Shown piece by piece: positions 37,770-48,149 of a DNA stretch of 64,000 nucleotides. The position numbers were made by a program, and so were the translations under genes. Positions within the stretch are counted from its first letter, which is position 1. Each line of letters opens with the position of its first letter. Under the pieces are notes generated by a model that saw only the letters and a program-made list of their open reading frames with translations, did not search any database and had not been told where the DNA came from. Source of the stretch: Ignavibacteria bacterium (GTDB taxonomy: Bacteria > Bacteroidota > Ignavibacteria > Kapaibacteriales > UBA2268); assembly GCA_026417135.1 (NCBI GenBank), contig JAOADV010000004.1, forward strand, positions 64,814-128,813, read 5' to 3'.

Positions 37770-39695
37770 ATGAAAATAACATTTCCTAACGGTGAGATAA
37801 GAGAATTTGCCGAGGGTACACGTGCAATAGAAATTGCACGGAGCATTTCTTCTCGGCTTGCAAACGAAGCTTTGGGTGCATTCTTCAATGGAGAGAAAAT
37901 CGATTTAGGGAAGCAATTATTTACTGATGGTGAAATTCGTTTTGTTACATTCGACGACCCAGAAGGAAAGGAAATCTATTGGCATTCTTCTGCACATTTG
38001 ATGGCAGAAGCTATACAGGAACTGTATCCCGGAGTAAAGTTCGGAGTTGGACCTGCAATTGAATGGGGCTTTTACTACGATGTAGCACTTCCAGATGGGA
38101 AAAAAATTACTAACGAGGATTTGCCTTTGATAGAGCAAAAAATGCTTGAATTGGCTCAAAGGAAAGCAGAATACGAAAGAATGGAAGTTAGTTGGGAATA
38201 CGCTGTTGAATACTTTAGGAAAGTAGGTGATGAATACAAACTTGAATTGCTCGAAGGATTAAAAGATGAAAAAATATCTTTATATAAACAAGGGAATTTT
38301 ATAGACCTTTGCCGGGGAACACATATACCAAATACTTCACTTATAAAGTATGTTAAACTACTTAGCGTTGCTGGGGCATATTGGCGTGGGGATAGTAATC
38401 GGAATATGATGACCCGTATCTATGGAATTACCTTCCCCAAAAAATCTATGATGGATGAATACTTGACAATGCTGGAGGAGGCGAAAAAACGAGACCATAG
38501 AAAATTGGGAAAGGAACTTGAACTTTTTTTAATTACACCAGCAGTAGGTGGTGGTCTTCCAATCTGGTTACCGAAAGGAACAGTTATTCGAAGGATTTTA
38601 GAAAATTTTTTACGCCAAGAACATATTCGAAGAGGATATCAAGAAGTTGTTACTCCGCATCTTGGCAATCTTCAACTTTACATCACTTCTGGGCATTACC
38701 CTTACTACAAAGATGCTCAGTATCCACCAATGAAAATTGAGGACGAAGAATATATACTCAAGCCAATGAACTGCCCCCATCACCATCAAGTATATTTGAG
38801 TAAGCCAAGAAGTTATCGCGACCTTCCTTTGAGAATTTTTGAATTTGGCACCGTATATCGCTACGAACAATCTGGAGAACTTACTGGATTGACTCGCGTT
38901 AGGGGTTTCACCCAAGACGATGCTCATATTTATTGTACAGTTGAACAACTCAAAGATGAAGTAAAAAATGTTGTGGACTTAATGAAATTCTTCTTTGGCT
39001 TATTCCAGCTCGAATTTACAACCCGCTTGTCGTTTCGCGATGAAGACACTACGAAGTACGGGGGAGAAATAGAACTTTGGGAACGAGCCCAAAGAGAAAT
39101 AAAAGAAGTTGCCGACGAAATTGGACTTGAATATGTTATCGCCGAAGGAGAAGCAGCTTTCTATGGACCCAAGATAGATTTTATCGTTAAAGATGCAATT
39201 GGTCGGAGATGGCAGCTGGGAACTGTCCAAGTTGATTATGTTATGCCCGAACGGTTTCAACTTGAATACATTGGCAGCGATAATTTGCCTCATAGGCCCG
39301 TAATAATTCATAGGGCGCCTGCTGGTTCGCTCGAACGGTTTTTGTCGATTTTGATTGAACATTATGCTGGTAATTTCCCGTTTTGGATTTCACCAGTTCA
39401 AGTCTCGGTTTTACCTATTGGCGAAAATCATCATTCTTATTCGATTGAAGTTGCTCGGAAGCTTGAAGCCGAAGGCTTCCGTGTAAACCTCGATTTAAGA
39501 AATGAAAGGATTAATCGTAAGATTGCCGAAAGTGAATCGCAAAAAATTTGTTTTGCTTTGATTATTGGAAATAAAGAAATCGAAACACAAACTGTTTCGG
39601 TTAGACAGCATAGAAAAGGGGATTTGGGGAATAAAACCATTGATGAAATAGTAAATTTATTCCACCGACTTAATGTCCCCGGAGTAAATGAGTGA
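37770..39695 (+). CDS. thrS: Threonyl-tRNA synthetase
   Basis: Class II synthetase charging tRNA-Thr, 641 residues. TGS domain (about 1-62), editing domain with HSSAHLMAEAIQ (HxxxH near 70) and CRGTHIPNT. The catalytic core has PMNCPHHHQVY (Zn-binding Cys), RGFTQDDAHIYC and VIIHRAPAGSLERFL (motif 3), followed by the anticodon-binding C-terminal domain (ISPVQVSVLPIGENHH). All landmarks and the length are standard. Its stop overlaps the GTG start proposed for truA. Confidence 0.96.
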   Translation: MKITFPNGEIREFAEGTRAIEIARSISSRLANEALGAFFNGEKIDLGKQLFTDGEIRFVTFDDPEGKEIYWHSSAHLMAEAIQELYPGVKFGVGPAIEWGFYYDVALPDGKKITNEDLPLIEQKMLELAQRKAEYERMEVSWEYAVEYFRKVGDEYKLELLEGLKDEKISLYKQGNFIDLCRGTHIPNTSLIKYVKLLSVAGAYWRGDSNRNMMTRIYGITFPKKSMMDEYLTMLEEAKKRDHRKLGKELELFLITPAVGGGLPIWLPKGTVIRRILENFLRQEHIRRGYQEVVTPHLGNLQLYITSGHYPYYKDAQYPPMKIEDEEYILKPMNCPHHHQVYLSKPRSYRDLPLRIFEFGTVYRYEQSGELTGLTRVRGFTQDDAHIYCTVEQLKDEVKNVVDLMKFFFGLFQLEFTTRLSFRDEDTTKYGGEIELWERAQREIKEVADEIGLEYVIAEGEAAFYGPKIDFIVKDAIGRRWQLGTVQVDYVMPERFQLEYIGSDNLPHRPVIIHRAPAGSLERFLSILIEHYAGNFPFWISPVQVSVLPIGENHHSYSIEVARKLEAEGFRVNLDLRNERINRKIAESESQKICFALIIGNKEIETQTVSVRQHRKGDLGNKTIDEIVNLFHRLNVPGVNE

Positions 39696-40498
39696 GTAAT
39701 CTAATGAAAACCATCGTTTTTCTCATTGAATACGATGGAACTAATTATTCTGGGTGGCAGAAGCAAAAAAATTCAAATTCAGTCCAAGGTACAATAGAAG
39801 ATGCTTTTTTCAAGATTTCTAACCTACGCCTAAATATTGTTGGGGCTGGTCGAACGGATGCTGGGGTTCACGCCTTAGGGCAAGTTGCTCATTGCCGGGT
39901 CCATAATGATTTTACCATACCAGAAAAAAGAATTAAACCTGCATTGAATGGAATTTTGCCCAACGATATCAGAATACTTGATTCGGTAGTTACAGAAGAA
40001 AAGTTTCATTCGACAAAAGATGCTATTGCTCGTGAATATGTTTATTTTGTTTCGACACGCGAATCGGTCTTTTGGAATAATTATTCTTTATTTTATCCAT
40101 ACAAACTTGATTTCGATAAGCTCGACGAATCAAGTAAGGCATTTCTTGGTAAGCATAATTTTGTTGGGATTGCTAAAAAGAATCCCTCGACAAAAGATTA
40201 TTCTTGCAACGTTGAATTGAGCGAATGGGTTATACTCAGTCCCTACATTTTGGTTTACAAGGTTAAAGCGAACAGATTTGTTTATGGTTTGGTGCGTTCG
40301 CTTGTTGGTTTGATGTTGGATGTCGGAAGGGGTAAGCGAAAAATCGAAGAAATTCGAAATGCTTTATCAAGTGGAGAACGAGATTTCACAATTCCATTGG
40401 TTAAAGCAAAGGGACTATTTTTAAAACAGATTTATTACCCGGAAGAAAAAAATTTTTTTAAAAAAAATTTGGTGGTTTCGAATTTATTCATAATTTAG
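39692..40498 (+). CDS. truA: tRNA pseudouridine(38-40) synthase
   Basis: 268 residues from a GTG that overlaps the thrS stop (GTGA); an ATG at 39704 is also possible and lies just after the thrS stop. Seen: FLIEYDGTNYSGWQKQ near 12-27, the catalytic Asp in GAGRTDAGVHALGQVAH near 52-68, and a C-terminal FVYGLVRSLVGLMLDVGRG near 200-220. It modifies uridines 38-40 in the tRNA anticodon stem. It forms a likely operon with thrS, both tRNA genes. Confidence 0.94.
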   Translation: MSNLMKTIVFLIEYDGTNYSGWQKQKNSNSVQGTIEDAFFKISNLRLNIVGAGRTDAGVHALGQVAHCRVHNDFTIPEKRIKPALNGILPNDIRILDSVVTEEKFHSTKDAIAREYVYFVSTRESVFWNNYSLFYPYKLDFDKLDESSKAFLGKHNFVGIAKKNPSTKDYSCNVELSEWVILSPYILVYKVKANRFVYGLVRSLVGLMLDVGRGKRKIEEIRNALSSGERDFTIPLVKAKGLFLKQIYYPEEKNFFKKNLVVSNLFII

Positions 40499-40551
40499 TG
40501 TCGGTTTTCTTTAACATTGTGGAAAAAATTTAACAGAAATAAAGGTGGTTT

Positions 40552-41262
40552 ATGTTGTCATTATTTGCTGGGGTAATCATAGGTATTGCACTTGCAATAA
40601 TACCTGGACCTGCAGCATTGACATCGATTAAACTTGGATTAGGTTATAGTTCACGGCACGGTTATCTTGCTGGGTTGGGTATTGCTTTTGTAGATTTTAT
40701 TTATTGCCTTTTTGCAGTTTTTACAACTTCGGCAATCCTTCATTTATTTTTATCTTTTTCCAACAACTACCCAACGATAATTTTGCTTATCCAATTTTTA
40801 ATTGTTATTGCTCTCGTAGGTATCGGTGTTTTACAGCTTCGAGGTAGAATTAATGTTGGTGAACAAGACATTGCTGGGAAAGGTTTTAGGTTTTTAGATA
40901 AACTTTCCGACCGTGGTCCATTTTTTATAGGAGTTGGTATTGCTCTTGCAAATGCAATAAACCCGACTTTTTTACCATCGCTTGGTTATGTCACACTTCA
41001 TATTCAAAAGTTCGGAATAATTGAATCTTCAACTATAAGTCATTTTCTTTTTTCTCTTGGTTTTGGTTTAGGAAATTTAATTTGGCTTTCTTTTTTAGTT
41101 AAAGTATTTGTAGCCTTCAAACCTCGAATGTCCCAAAATTTAATAAATAGAATACACAAATTTGCTGGTTTAACTTTGATTGGCTTTGGGACTTTCTTAG
41201 GTTATCGTGTTCTTGAAATTTCAAAGTTGAGCGAGCTTCTTCGCTTTGTTTTTGCTTTTTGA
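40552..41262 (+). CDS. LysE-family amino-acid exporter
   Basis: 236-residue inner-membrane protein with about six helices. It opens with the LysE-type IIGIALAIIPGPAALTSIKLGLGYS (about 8-32, PGP motif), then GYLAGLGIAFVDFIYCLFA. A second half starts at FFIGVGIALANAINPTFLP near 125. Family members export amino acids such as lysine, homoserine or threonine; the substrate is not shown. Nearby thrS and aspartate kinase fit an aspartate-family amino-acid theme, but this is weak. Confidence 0.78.
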   Translation: MLSLFAGVIIGIALAIIPGPAALTSIKLGLGYSSRHGYLAGLGIAFVDFIYCLFAVFTTSAILHLFLSFSNNYPTIILLIQFLIVIALVGIGVLQLRGRINVGEQDIAGKGFRFLDKLSDRGPFFIGVGIALANAINPTFLPSLGYVTLHIQKFGIIESSTISHFLFSLGFGLGNLIWLSFLVKVFVAFKPRMSQNLINRIHKFAGLTLIGFGTFLGYRVLEISKLSELLRFVFAF

Positions 41263-41354
41263 TTTCTTTTTCCCTCCAAAATTTTTCATTTCTTCCCAAA
41301 TGGTTTTTCGAATTCTTATTACTAATTTTACTTAAAAAATATGTTTAGATAGGA

Positions 41355-42713
41355 ATGGAAAAAGTTCAAGTACTGTGGTTCCGAAGAGACCTACGAGTAG
41401 AAGATAATCCTTTGTTGAGTTGTAGTCCAGAAGTTCCAGTTTTACCTATTTTTATTTTTGATAAAAATATCTTGGCTTCTTTGCCCAGCGATGACCGACG
41501 AGTTACTTTTATTTTCGACCAAATTCAAAATTTGAAGAGAAAATTAAAAGATTTATATCTCGACCTTGCTGTTTTTTACGGTAAACCAATCGAGGTTTTT
41601 GAGTTTCTTTCGCATAAATTTAACATCGTTGCGATTTATGCTTCTTCGGATAACGAAAGCTATTCGAAAAATCGAGATAATTCAATCAAAACAAAATTCC
41701 CTTTTTACGAGATTTTTGATAATTTCCTTTTAGAGCCAAACAAAATTTATACTCAACAAAATAAAGTTTATCAAATTTTTACACATTTTAAAAACGCGGT
41801 TATCGATAGGGTGATGTCGTATGAAAATTTAGCTCCGTTTGAAGTTCCGAAAAATTTACAACTTATTAACTTTACCTACGACAAGATTATCGAGTTGGAA
41901 GGTTCAAAATTCGAGCAGAAACCATTTGAACTTAGTTCCATTGGCTTTAGTCCCCAAACTTTAAAATTTCTACCCGCAAGAATGGAGCCAAGAGCCATTT
42001 TAGAAGAATTTTCAAAAGTAATTGATAAATACGACGAGTTAAGAAATATTCCATCTGTCAACGGCACTTCGAAATTAAGTGTTCATCTGCGATTCGGAAC
42101 TATTTCTATTCGGGATGTTTTAAGATGGGCTTCGAAACATAATGCAAAAAGTTTCATTTCCGAGCTAATCTGGCGCGAATTCTTTAATTATCTGCTTTAC
42201 CATTTCCCCGATTTAGAGAGCGAAAACTTTCGGAAAAACTTAAATATTAATTGGATAAATGATGAAAATTTTATTAAACGATGGCGAAATGCCGAAACTG
42301 GTATCCCGTTTGTCGATGCTGGAATTCGTGAACTTTTGGAAACTGGCTATATGCATAATCGTGTTCGTATGGTTGTAGCGAGTTTTTTAACAAAAAATTT
42401 GCATGTTCATTGGAAAATAGGTGAAGAATTTTTCGCTAAGCATCTGCTTGACTATGAAGTTTCGTCGAATATTGGCAATTGGCAATGGATTTCTGGGGTA
42501 GGGACGGACCCGCGTTCTGCCTATAGGACATTTAATCCTTTTCTCCAATCTTTAAAATTCGACCCGAATTGTGAATATATTTATAAATTTCTTCCAGTTT
42601 TAAAAGTAATCAATCCCAAAAATATTCATAACCCAAAATTTCTTCTCGAAAATTCTGTCAAGGGTTATCCAAAGCCCATACTCGCAAACATTGCAAAGTC
42701 GAAGCTGTTGTAG
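41355..42713 (+). CDS. phrB: Deoxyribodipyrimidine photolyase/cryptochrome family protein
   Basis: 452 residues. N-terminal Rossmann-like antenna domain opening VLWFRRDLRVEDNPLL near 5-20. The C-terminal FAD domain has LSVHLRFGTISIRDVLRWA near 235, ELIWREFFNYLLYHFP near 270, and WQWISGVGTDPRSAYRTFNP near 375-395. It is of the class I (CPD photolyase-like) layout. Light-driven repair of cyclobutane dimers is the likely role. No Fe-S cysteine cluster of the FeS-BCP type is evident. Confidence 0.88.
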   Translation: MEKVQVLWFRRDLRVEDNPLLSCSPEVPVLPIFIFDKNILASLPSDDRRVTFIFDQIQNLKRKLKDLYLDLAVFYGKPIEVFEFLSHKFNIVAIYASSDNESYSKNRDNSIKTKFPFYEIFDNFLLEPNKIYTQQNKVYQIFTHFKNAVIDRVMSYENLAPFEVPKNLQLINFTYDKIIELEGSKFEQKPFELSSIGFSPQTLKFLPARMEPRAILEEFSKVIDKYDELRNIPSVNGTSKLSVHLRFGTISIRDVLRWASKHNAKSFISELIWREFFNYLLYHFPDLESENFRKNLNINWINDENFIKRWRNAETGIPFVDAGIRELLETGYMHNRVRMVVASFLTKNLHVHWKIGEEFFAKHLLDYEVSSNIGNWQWISGVGTDPRSAYRTFNPFLQSLKFDPNCEYIYKFLPVLKVINPKNIHNPKFLLENSVKGYPKPILANIAKSKLL

Positions 42714-42782
42714 TTTAAGCTAAGTTTACAGTTTACTGCCTTCTATGTATTTACTTTTATTGTGGATAAGATTAAATAAAAA

Positions 42783-42810
42783 AAGAACAAGGGGGAAATC
42801 CCTTGTTCTT
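42783..42810 (-). terminator. Rho-independent terminator of katG
   Basis: Perfect 11-bp stem: AAGAACAAGGG pairs with CCCTTGTTCTT around a 6-nt loop. On the minus strand it is followed by TTTTTATTT. It lies 53 nt past the katG stop. Strong candidate on the minus strand; on the plus strand no T-tract follows. Confidence 0.75.
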
Positions 42811-42833
42811 ATGGTGGGTTAAAATTTAGTAAA

Positions 42834-42849
42834 AGCCTTTTTAAAGGCT
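42834..42849 (-). terminator. Second, smaller hairpin directly after katG
   Basis: AGCCTTT-AA-AAAGGCT on the minus strand, 14 nt after the katG stop, followed by TTTTAC. With the next hairpin it would make a tandem terminator pair. Confidence 0.45.
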
Positions 42850-42863
42850 AACAATTACCAATA

Positions 42864-45026
42864 TCAGCTGAAAATTATATCAAATCTGTCTAAGTTCATT
42901 ACTTTATTCCAAGCGTTGACGAAGTCTTGCACAAATTTTTCTCTTGCATCGTCAGCAGCGTAAACTTCGGCGATTGTTCTTAATTCTATGTGGTGACCGA
43001 ATATTAAATCAACTCTCGAAGCGGTCCACATTTGTTTACCATCTTTTCTCGAATAACCTAAGTAAATGTAATTATTGGCTTCAGATGGTTTCCATTCAAT
43101 TTCGTTATCCAGCAAGTTTACAAAGAAATCATTAGTTAAAACGCCAGGGTTATGTGTTAAGACTCCCAGATTGGAATAAGAATAAGTTGCTCCTAAAACT
43201 CTTAATCCACCCAAGAGAACAGTCATTTCTGGTACGGAAAGCCCAAGCAAATTAGCTTTGTCTATTAAATGTGTTTCGGGTTTTTGCTCGCTGTTATGTT
43301 TAAAGTAATTTCTGAATCCGTCGGTTATTGGTTCGATGACTGAATAGAATTCTACATCAGTTTGCTCTTGTGTGGCATCGACTCTGCCCGGTGTGAATGG
43401 TACAGTAATATTAAATCCAGCTTTTTTTGCTGCCTCTTCGATAGCGGCACACCCACCAAGTATTATTAAATCTGAAATTGAGACCTTTTTGTTGCTTGTT
43501 TGTTTAGCATTGAAGTCGTTTTGAATTTTTTCATAAGTTCCGATAATTTTTTCTAAATCGCTGGGATGGTTGACTTCCCAATCTTTCTGTGGAACAAGTC
43601 TTATCCGAGCGCCATTTGCGCCACCGCGTCTATCGGAGTTTCGAAAAGTTGAAGCCGAAGCCCAAGCTGTATAGACCATTTGTGAAATTGTTAATCCAGA
43701 CCCAAGAATTTTTTCTTTCAACTCTTTAGTATCGGTTTCGTCGATTAATTCATAATCTCGAATGGGTAATGGGTCTTGCCAGATGAAAACTTCTTTAGGG
43801 ACTTCGGGTCCGATATAACAAGAGACAGGTCCCATATCTCTGTGTGTGAGTTTAAACCAAGCAGTAGCGAATGCTTTCTCGAATTCTTGTGGGTTGTTGA
43901 GAAACCTTTTTGCAATTTCACTGTATATCGGGTCGTATCGCAGAGCCAAGTCTGCTGTAAGCATCATAGGTGGATGTTTCTTGTTTGGGTCGTGTGCATC
44001 TGGTATAATTTCGGGGGCTCCTTTTGCAACCCATTGGTGTTTTCCAGCAGGGCTTTTAGTGAGTTCCCATTCATAATTAAATAATAGTTCAAGATATGCG
44101 ACTCCAAATTTTGTTGGTGTTGGCGACCAAGTTAATTCAAATCCAGAAGTGAAAGTATCTGGTCCTTTACCACTTTTGTATGTACTTTTCCATCCAAGTC
44201 CTTGTTCTTCGATTGGCGAAGAATCTGGGTCAGGACCTAAGTGCTTATCTGAACTTGCTCCGTGAGCTTTGCCAAAAGCATGTCCACCAGCTATTAATGC
44301 CACAGTATCTTCGTCGTTCATTCCCATTCTTAGAAATGATTCTCTAATTTGCTTAGCGGAGGCGACTGGGTCTGGATTGCCTCCAGGTCCTTCTGGATTA
44401 ACATAAATTAATCCCATTTCTGTTGCAGCATAGGGCTTTTCTAAATCCCCTTTCTCGAAACGTGCATCTCCAGTTAACATAGCTACTTCGGGTCCCCAAT
44501 CTGCACTTTCGTCGGGTTCCCAACTGTCTTCTCGACCAAGCGAGAAGCCGAGCAGTTTTGTTCCCATTGATTCAAAGGCGACATTCCCAGCGAGAATGAT
44601 TAAGTCTGCCCAAGAAAGTTTTCTCCCGTATTTTTTCTTTATGGGCCAAAGAAGTCGTATTGCTTTGTCCAAGTTAATGTTGTCGGGCCAGTTTATTCTT
44701 GGGGGAAAGCGAATATCGCCTGTTCGGGCACCTCCCCGCCCATCGAAAATACGGTAGCTACCAGCACTGTGCCAAGCTAAGCGAATCATAAGTGGGCCAT
44801 AATGCCCAAAATCTGCGGGCCACCAATCTTGCGATTGGGTCATTAATTCTTCTAAATCCTTTTTTACAGCAGCAAGGTCAAGAGTTCGACATTCTTTAAT
44901 ATAGTTGTAATCAGCACCATAAGGGTTAGATTTTACACAATTTTGTCGCAATATACGAAGGTCTAACCTTTCGGGCCACCAGTCCGAAATCCACCTTTTC
45001 TTTTGTGGTTCTTTGTTGTCTGGCAT
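42864..45026 (-). CDS. katG: Catalase-peroxidase KatG
   Basis: Haem peroxidase-catalase that removes H2O2. The track starts at 45065; an AGGAGG 6 nt before the ATG at 45026 ([12 protein letters not shown]) makes that the better start, giving 720 residues. The distal motif with the Trp and catalytic His is [26 protein letters not shown] carries the Tyr of the Met-Tyr-Trp adduct, and the proximal His is in [14 protein letters not shown]. The second, degenerate peroxidase domain follows ([22 protein letters not shown]). A strong palindrome and promoter-like box lie upstream and a double terminator downstream, so it is a regulated single-gene unit. Confidence 0.96.
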   Translation of the reverse strand: MPDNKEPQKKRWISDWWPERLDLRILRQNCVKSNPYGADYNYIKECRTLDLAAVKKDLEELMTQSQDWWPADFGHYGPLMIRLAWHSAGSYRIFDGRGGARTGDIRFPPRINWPDNINLDKAIRLLWPIKKKYGRKLSWADLIILAGNVAFESMGTKLLGFSLGREDSWEPDESADWGPEVAMLTGDARFEKGDLEKPYAATEMGLIYVNPEGPGGNPDPVASAKQIRESFLRMGMNDEDTVALIAGGHAFGKAHGASSDKHLGPDPDSSPIEEQGLGWKSTYKSGKGPDTFTSGFELTWSPTPTKFGVAYLELLFNYEWELTKSPAGKHQWVAKGAPEIIPDAHDPNKKHPPMMLTADLALRYDPIYSEIAKRFLNNPQEFEKAFATAWFKLTHRDMGPVSCYIGPEVPKEVFIWQDPLPIRDYELIDETDTKELKEKILGSGLTISQMVYTAWASASTFRNSDRRGGANGARIRLVPQKDWEVNHPSDLEKIIGTYEKIQNDFNAKQTSNKKVSISDLIILGGCAAIEEAAKKAGFNITVPFTPGRVDATQEQTDVEFYSVIEPITDGFRNYFKHNSEQKPETHLIDKANLLGLSVPEMTVLLGGLRVLGATYSYSNLGVLTHNPGVLTNDFFVNLLDNEIEWKPSEANNYIYLGYSRKDGKQMWTASRVDLIFGHHIELRTIAEVYAADDAREKFVQDFVNAWNKVMNLDRFDIIFS

Positions 45027-45062
45027 TATTTCCTCCTTTTTATTATAAATTTTAAAGTAAAA

Positions 45063-45070
45063 CAAAAATA
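45063..45070 (-). promoter_or_regulatory. TAnnTTTG promoter-like box upstream of katG
   Basis: CAAAAATA on the plus strand is TATTTTTG on the minus strand, 36 nt before the katG ATG (45026). It abuts the palindrome at 45071-45092. Confidence 0.4.
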
Positions 45071-45092
45071 CAAGTTATTATAAATTAACTTG
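45071..45092. promoter_or_regulatory. Palindromic operator candidate in the katG promoter
   Basis: CAAGTTA-N8-TAACTTG, perfect 7-bp arms. It sits directly upstream of the TATTTTTG box, where a repressor or activator dimer would touch the promoter. Peroxide control (PerR or OxyR type) is an inference from the gene; the sequence is only a partial match to a PerR box. Confidence 0.5.
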
Positions 45093-45329
45093 AGTTTTAA
45101 AATGTTTAAAACGTGTTTTTTTGTTTTATATTATAAATGTAAGATTCTTTGTTGAGAAAATTATATTGCACATATAGATATTAATCTTGGCAATTATTTC
45201 ACTCAATCTGTTCACTTTAAAGAGAAAAAGATTTTGTAAACAAAACACTCGTTATAATAACGACTATAAAAAGAGAGTAAATTTTGAGTTTTATAACGCC
45301 AAACTAAGATTCGTATTTATGCTAGATGA

Positions 45330-46505
45330 TTACTGTGTTCGTGATGCTAATGGATCCGCATTATTGTCGGGGTCGTTCGAAACATAGCCACGAGTGTAGA
45401 TTGTACCGCTGTTTGCAAGAATAATACCAGAAACGTGTGGAGTTGCCATCGAAGTTCCGCTCATCGTAGCATATCGTCCGTCTTTGTATGTAGAATATAC
45501 ACTCACTCCGGGAGCGCAATAATCTATTGGAGGATTACCATAGTTCGAAAATGAAGCGAAAACATTATTGTTATTATGAGCAGAAATAGTGTAAATCCTT
45601 GTTCCATTCACTCGGGCTGGGGAGTAATTATTTGCGTTGGCAGAAGAATTTCCAGCTGCAATGACAACATAGATTCCATAGCTTGCTGTGTTGGTAACAG
45701 CATTGTCAAGCGTTGTAGATGTGCTACCGCCAAGGCTTAAGTTTGCAACGTCGCCAGCACTTCCGTAATTTGCGACGTGGTCCAAACCCGCGACAATATC
45801 AGAAATACTTCCACTTCCGTTGCTTGAAAGAACTTTGATTGCAATAACTTGTGCACCTGCGACGACGCCAACAACTCCAATACTATTGTTGCGAGCTGCA
45901 ATAGTTCCAGCAACGTGGGTGCCGTGCCCATTAAGGTCGTCGGCGGTGCGCGAGTCTCGACCAGTTCGGACAAAAGTTCGAGAACGGTTGGTATTAACGT
46001 TTAGGTCGGGATGGTCCAAATCGATGCCAGTATCGAGTATCCAAGCAACATTGGAAAGATTGGAACCATTTACGAATCCACCGATTGCAGAAATTCCCCA
46101 CGGGGTTGTTTGTGATTGGATTTGATTCGATTTAGGATTGTCTGGTATAACTTCAAATGGTGGAAGAGAAACGATTTGGTCTTTTTCGATTAGTTTAACA
46201 TAGGGATTTTTGGATAGAACTTCAATCTCTTCTTCGCTTAAATATGCAGAAAAACCAACTATTGCACGAGTATAAATGTAAACAACTCTTTCGCTTGGAA
46301 TTGAGCTTGCTTCGATAAACTTTTTTATCCTATCTGAAATTTCGTTAGTTGAGAGTGGAATATCCGATTTCCCAAAGTTTAGTTCAACGATGTATTGCTC
46401 GAAAGTAATAGAGGTATTTTCGACTGGTGCGAAACGCTCGCATCCAAGAAAGATGAGAGCGAAACTTGCCAAAGAAAGTGTAAGTATTTGAGATACCTTT
46501 TTCAT
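45330..46505 (-). CDS. Subtilisin-like (S8) serine protease lipoprotein
   Basis: 391-residue secreted protease. Lipobox LIFLGC near residue 18-22, an I9-type propeptide (about 35-110: YIVELNFGKSD ... YVKLIEKDQIVSLPP), then the S8 catalytic triad. Asp lies in AWILDTGIDLDHPDL near 155, His in NGHGTHVAGTIAARN near 195, oxyanion Asn in VIAAGNSSANANN near 285, and Ser in MSGTSMATPHVSGI near 350. The triad is intact, so it is probably active at the cell surface. Gene has an AGGAG ribosome-binding site 6 nt before the ATG. It is divergent from guaA. Confidence 0.92.
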   Translation of the reverse strand: MKKVSQILTLSLASFALIFLGCERFAPVENTSITFEQYIVELNFGKSDIPLSTNEISDRIKKFIEASSIPSERVVYIYTRAIVGFSAYLSEEEIEVLSKNPYVKLIEKDQIVSLPPFEVIPDNPKSNQIQSQTTPWGISAIGGFVNGSNLSNVAWILDTGIDLDHPDLNVNTNRSRTFVRTGRDSRTADDLNGHGTHVAGTIAARNNSIGVVGVVAGAQVIAIKVLSSNGSGSISDIVAGLDHVANYGSAGDVANLSLGGSTSTTLDNAVTNTASYGIYVVIAAGNSSANANNYSPARVNGTRIYTISAHNNNNVFASFSNYGNPPIDYCAPGVSVYSTYKDGRYATMSGTSMATPHVSGIILANSGTIYTRGYVSNDPDNNADPLASRTQ

Positions 46506-46594
46506 AAAACTCTCCTAATAGTTAATTTTAAAATTAAAAAAAATTATTTTAATTGTAAAAAAATTTATCTGATTAAAAATTGTTTCCCATTGGA

Positions 46595-46602
46595 TAACTT
46601 TG
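46595..46602 (+). promoter_or_regulatory. TAnnTTTG promoter-like box upstream of guaA
   Basis: TAACTTTG lies 12 nt before the guaA ATG at 46615. A TTG sits 12 nt upstream, shorter than the standard -33 spacing. The leader would be very short. Confidence 0.35.
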
Positions 46603-46614
46603 TTTTTTTTGCTT

Positions 46615-48147
46615 ATGAAAGAAAAAATTTTAATCTTAGATTTCGGTTCACAGTACACCCAACTTATTGCCAGAAAAATTCGTCAAAACGGGGTATTTGC
46701 AGAGATTTATCCATTTTACATCAGTTTCGAAAAGATTCTCGAGATTGACCCAAGCGGAATTGTTTTTTCTGGAGGTCCATCGAGTGTTTACGATGTCGAC
46801 TCGCCATATCCGACGGCAGAAATATTTAGTTTGAATGTCCCAATTTTAGGGATTTGTTATGGACTTCAGCTTATTGCTGTTCATTTCGGTGGCAAAGTTG
46901 ATAGGGCTGCCAGGCGTGAGTATGGTAGGGCAGTCTTAAAGATTGTTAAAGACGACCCATTATTCGATGGTGTGCCAATTGAATCGGTGGTATGGATGAG
47001 CCACGGAGATAGATTGGAGGAAGTGCCCGATACTTTCGAAATAATTGGAATTACGGAAAATGCAGTTTCTGCTGTTCGATTGAAAAACAAGAGAATTTAC
47101 GGTTTACAATTTCATCCAGAAGTTCATCATACAGAATATGGTTTAAAGATACTCGAAAATTTTGTTAGAAAAATTTGCTTTTGTAAAGAAATTTGGAATG
47201 AAAGTTCGTTTATCGAAAATTCGATTGAACGAATCCGAAGGGAAGTTGGTAGCGACAATGTTATACTGGCATTAAGTGGTGGTGTCGATTCAACGGTTGC
47301 TGCTGTTTTGTTGCATAAGGCAATTGGGAGCCAACTCCATTGTATTCACATAGATACGGGATTGATGAGGAAAAACGAAAGTGGAACTGTAACTTCCTTT
47401 TTCTTGCAAAATTTCGATATTCCATTGACCTTTGTAAATGCCGAAGAAATATTTCTTACCCGATTGAAAGGAGTAACAGACCCCGAACAAAAAAGGAAAA
47501 TTATCGGGAATACCTTCGTCGAATTATTTGAAAAAGAAGCAAGTAAGATACCTAACATTAAATGGTTAGCACAAGGCACACTTTATCCCGATGTGATTGA
47601 ATCGACAAGTGTTAAAGGACCTTCGGCAACGATTAAAACTCATCATAATGTTGGTGGCCTTCCAGAAAGAATGAAATTGAAGGTCATAGAACCATTCCGA
47701 GAATTATTCAAAGATGAGGTACGGAAGGTTGGGATAGAGTTAGGTGTTCCACGGTGGTTTATCGAAAGGCATCCATTCCCCGGGCCCGGACTTGCAGTGA
47801 GAATTATTGGCGAAACGACAAAAGAAAGGTTAGAGATTTTACGCGAAGCTGATGCTATTTTTATTGAGGAAATCCAAAAATACGGATTATATAATGATAT
47901 TTGGCAAGCTTTTGCTGTTCTTTTGCCAGTGAAAACTGTCGGTGTTATGGGCGACGAGCGAACGTACGAAAATGTTTGTGCCTTGAGAGCTGTTACAAGT
48001 TCAGATGGAATGACAGCGGATTGGTTCAAATTTCCTTATGAAGTTTTGGAAAGGATATCAAATAGAATAATAAATGAAGTTAGGGGTATTAATAGAGTTG
48101 TTTACGACATTACCTCGAAGCCACCCGGAACAATTGAATGGGAATAA
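46615..48147 (+). CDS. guaA: GMP synthase (glutamine-hydrolysing)
   Basis: Converts XMP to GMP. The ATG at 46615 gives [17 protein letters not shown], the usual start, rather than the TTG at 46600; 510 residues. The class I glutamine amidotransferase domain has the catalytic Cys in [11 protein letters not shown] at 81 and His/Glu in [14 protein letters not shown] near 165. The ATP pyrophosphatase domain has [13 protein letters not shown] near 220, and the dimerisation domain ends with [11 protein letters not shown]. Convergent with the HAD phosphatase gene with only 2 nt between stops. Confidence 0.95.
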   Translation: MKEKILILDFGSQYTQLIARKIRQNGVFAEIYPFYISFEKILEIDPSGIVFSGGPSSVYDVDSPYPTAEIFSLNVPILGICYGLQLIAVHFGGKVDRAARREYGRAVLKIVKDDPLFDGVPIESVVWMSHGDRLEEVPDTFEIIGITENAVSAVRLKNKRIYGLQFHPEVHHTEYGLKILENFVRKICFCKEIWNESSFIENSIERIRREVGSDNVILALSGGVDSTVAAVLLHKAIGSQLHCIHIDTGLMRKNESGTVTSFFLQNFDIPLTFVNAEEIFLTRLKGVTDPEQKRKIIGNTFVELFEKEASKIPNIKWLAQGTLYPDVIESTSVKGPSATIKTHHNVGGLPERMKLKVIEPFRELFKDEVRKVGIELGVPRWFIERHPFPGPGLAVRIIGETTKERLEILREADAIFIEEIQKYGLYNDIWQAFAVLLPVKTVGVMGDERTYENVCALRAVTSSDGMTADWFKFPYEVLERISNRIINEVRGINRVVYDITSKPPGTIEWE

Positions 48148-48149
48148 GT

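Noticed and set aside
37770-40498. Intein or fusion at the thrS/truA junction
   Set aside because: The genes overlap only by a GTGA stop/start; both encode full-length families with no insert.
45187-45387. 66-residue plus-strand ORF between katG and the subtilase
   Set aside because: It overlaps the subtilase 3' end antisense, has no ribosome-binding site and its composition is not protein-like; treated as spurious. The small 13-nt palindrome CGTTAT-A-ATAACG at 45250-45262 inside it is noted but too short and AT-rich to call.
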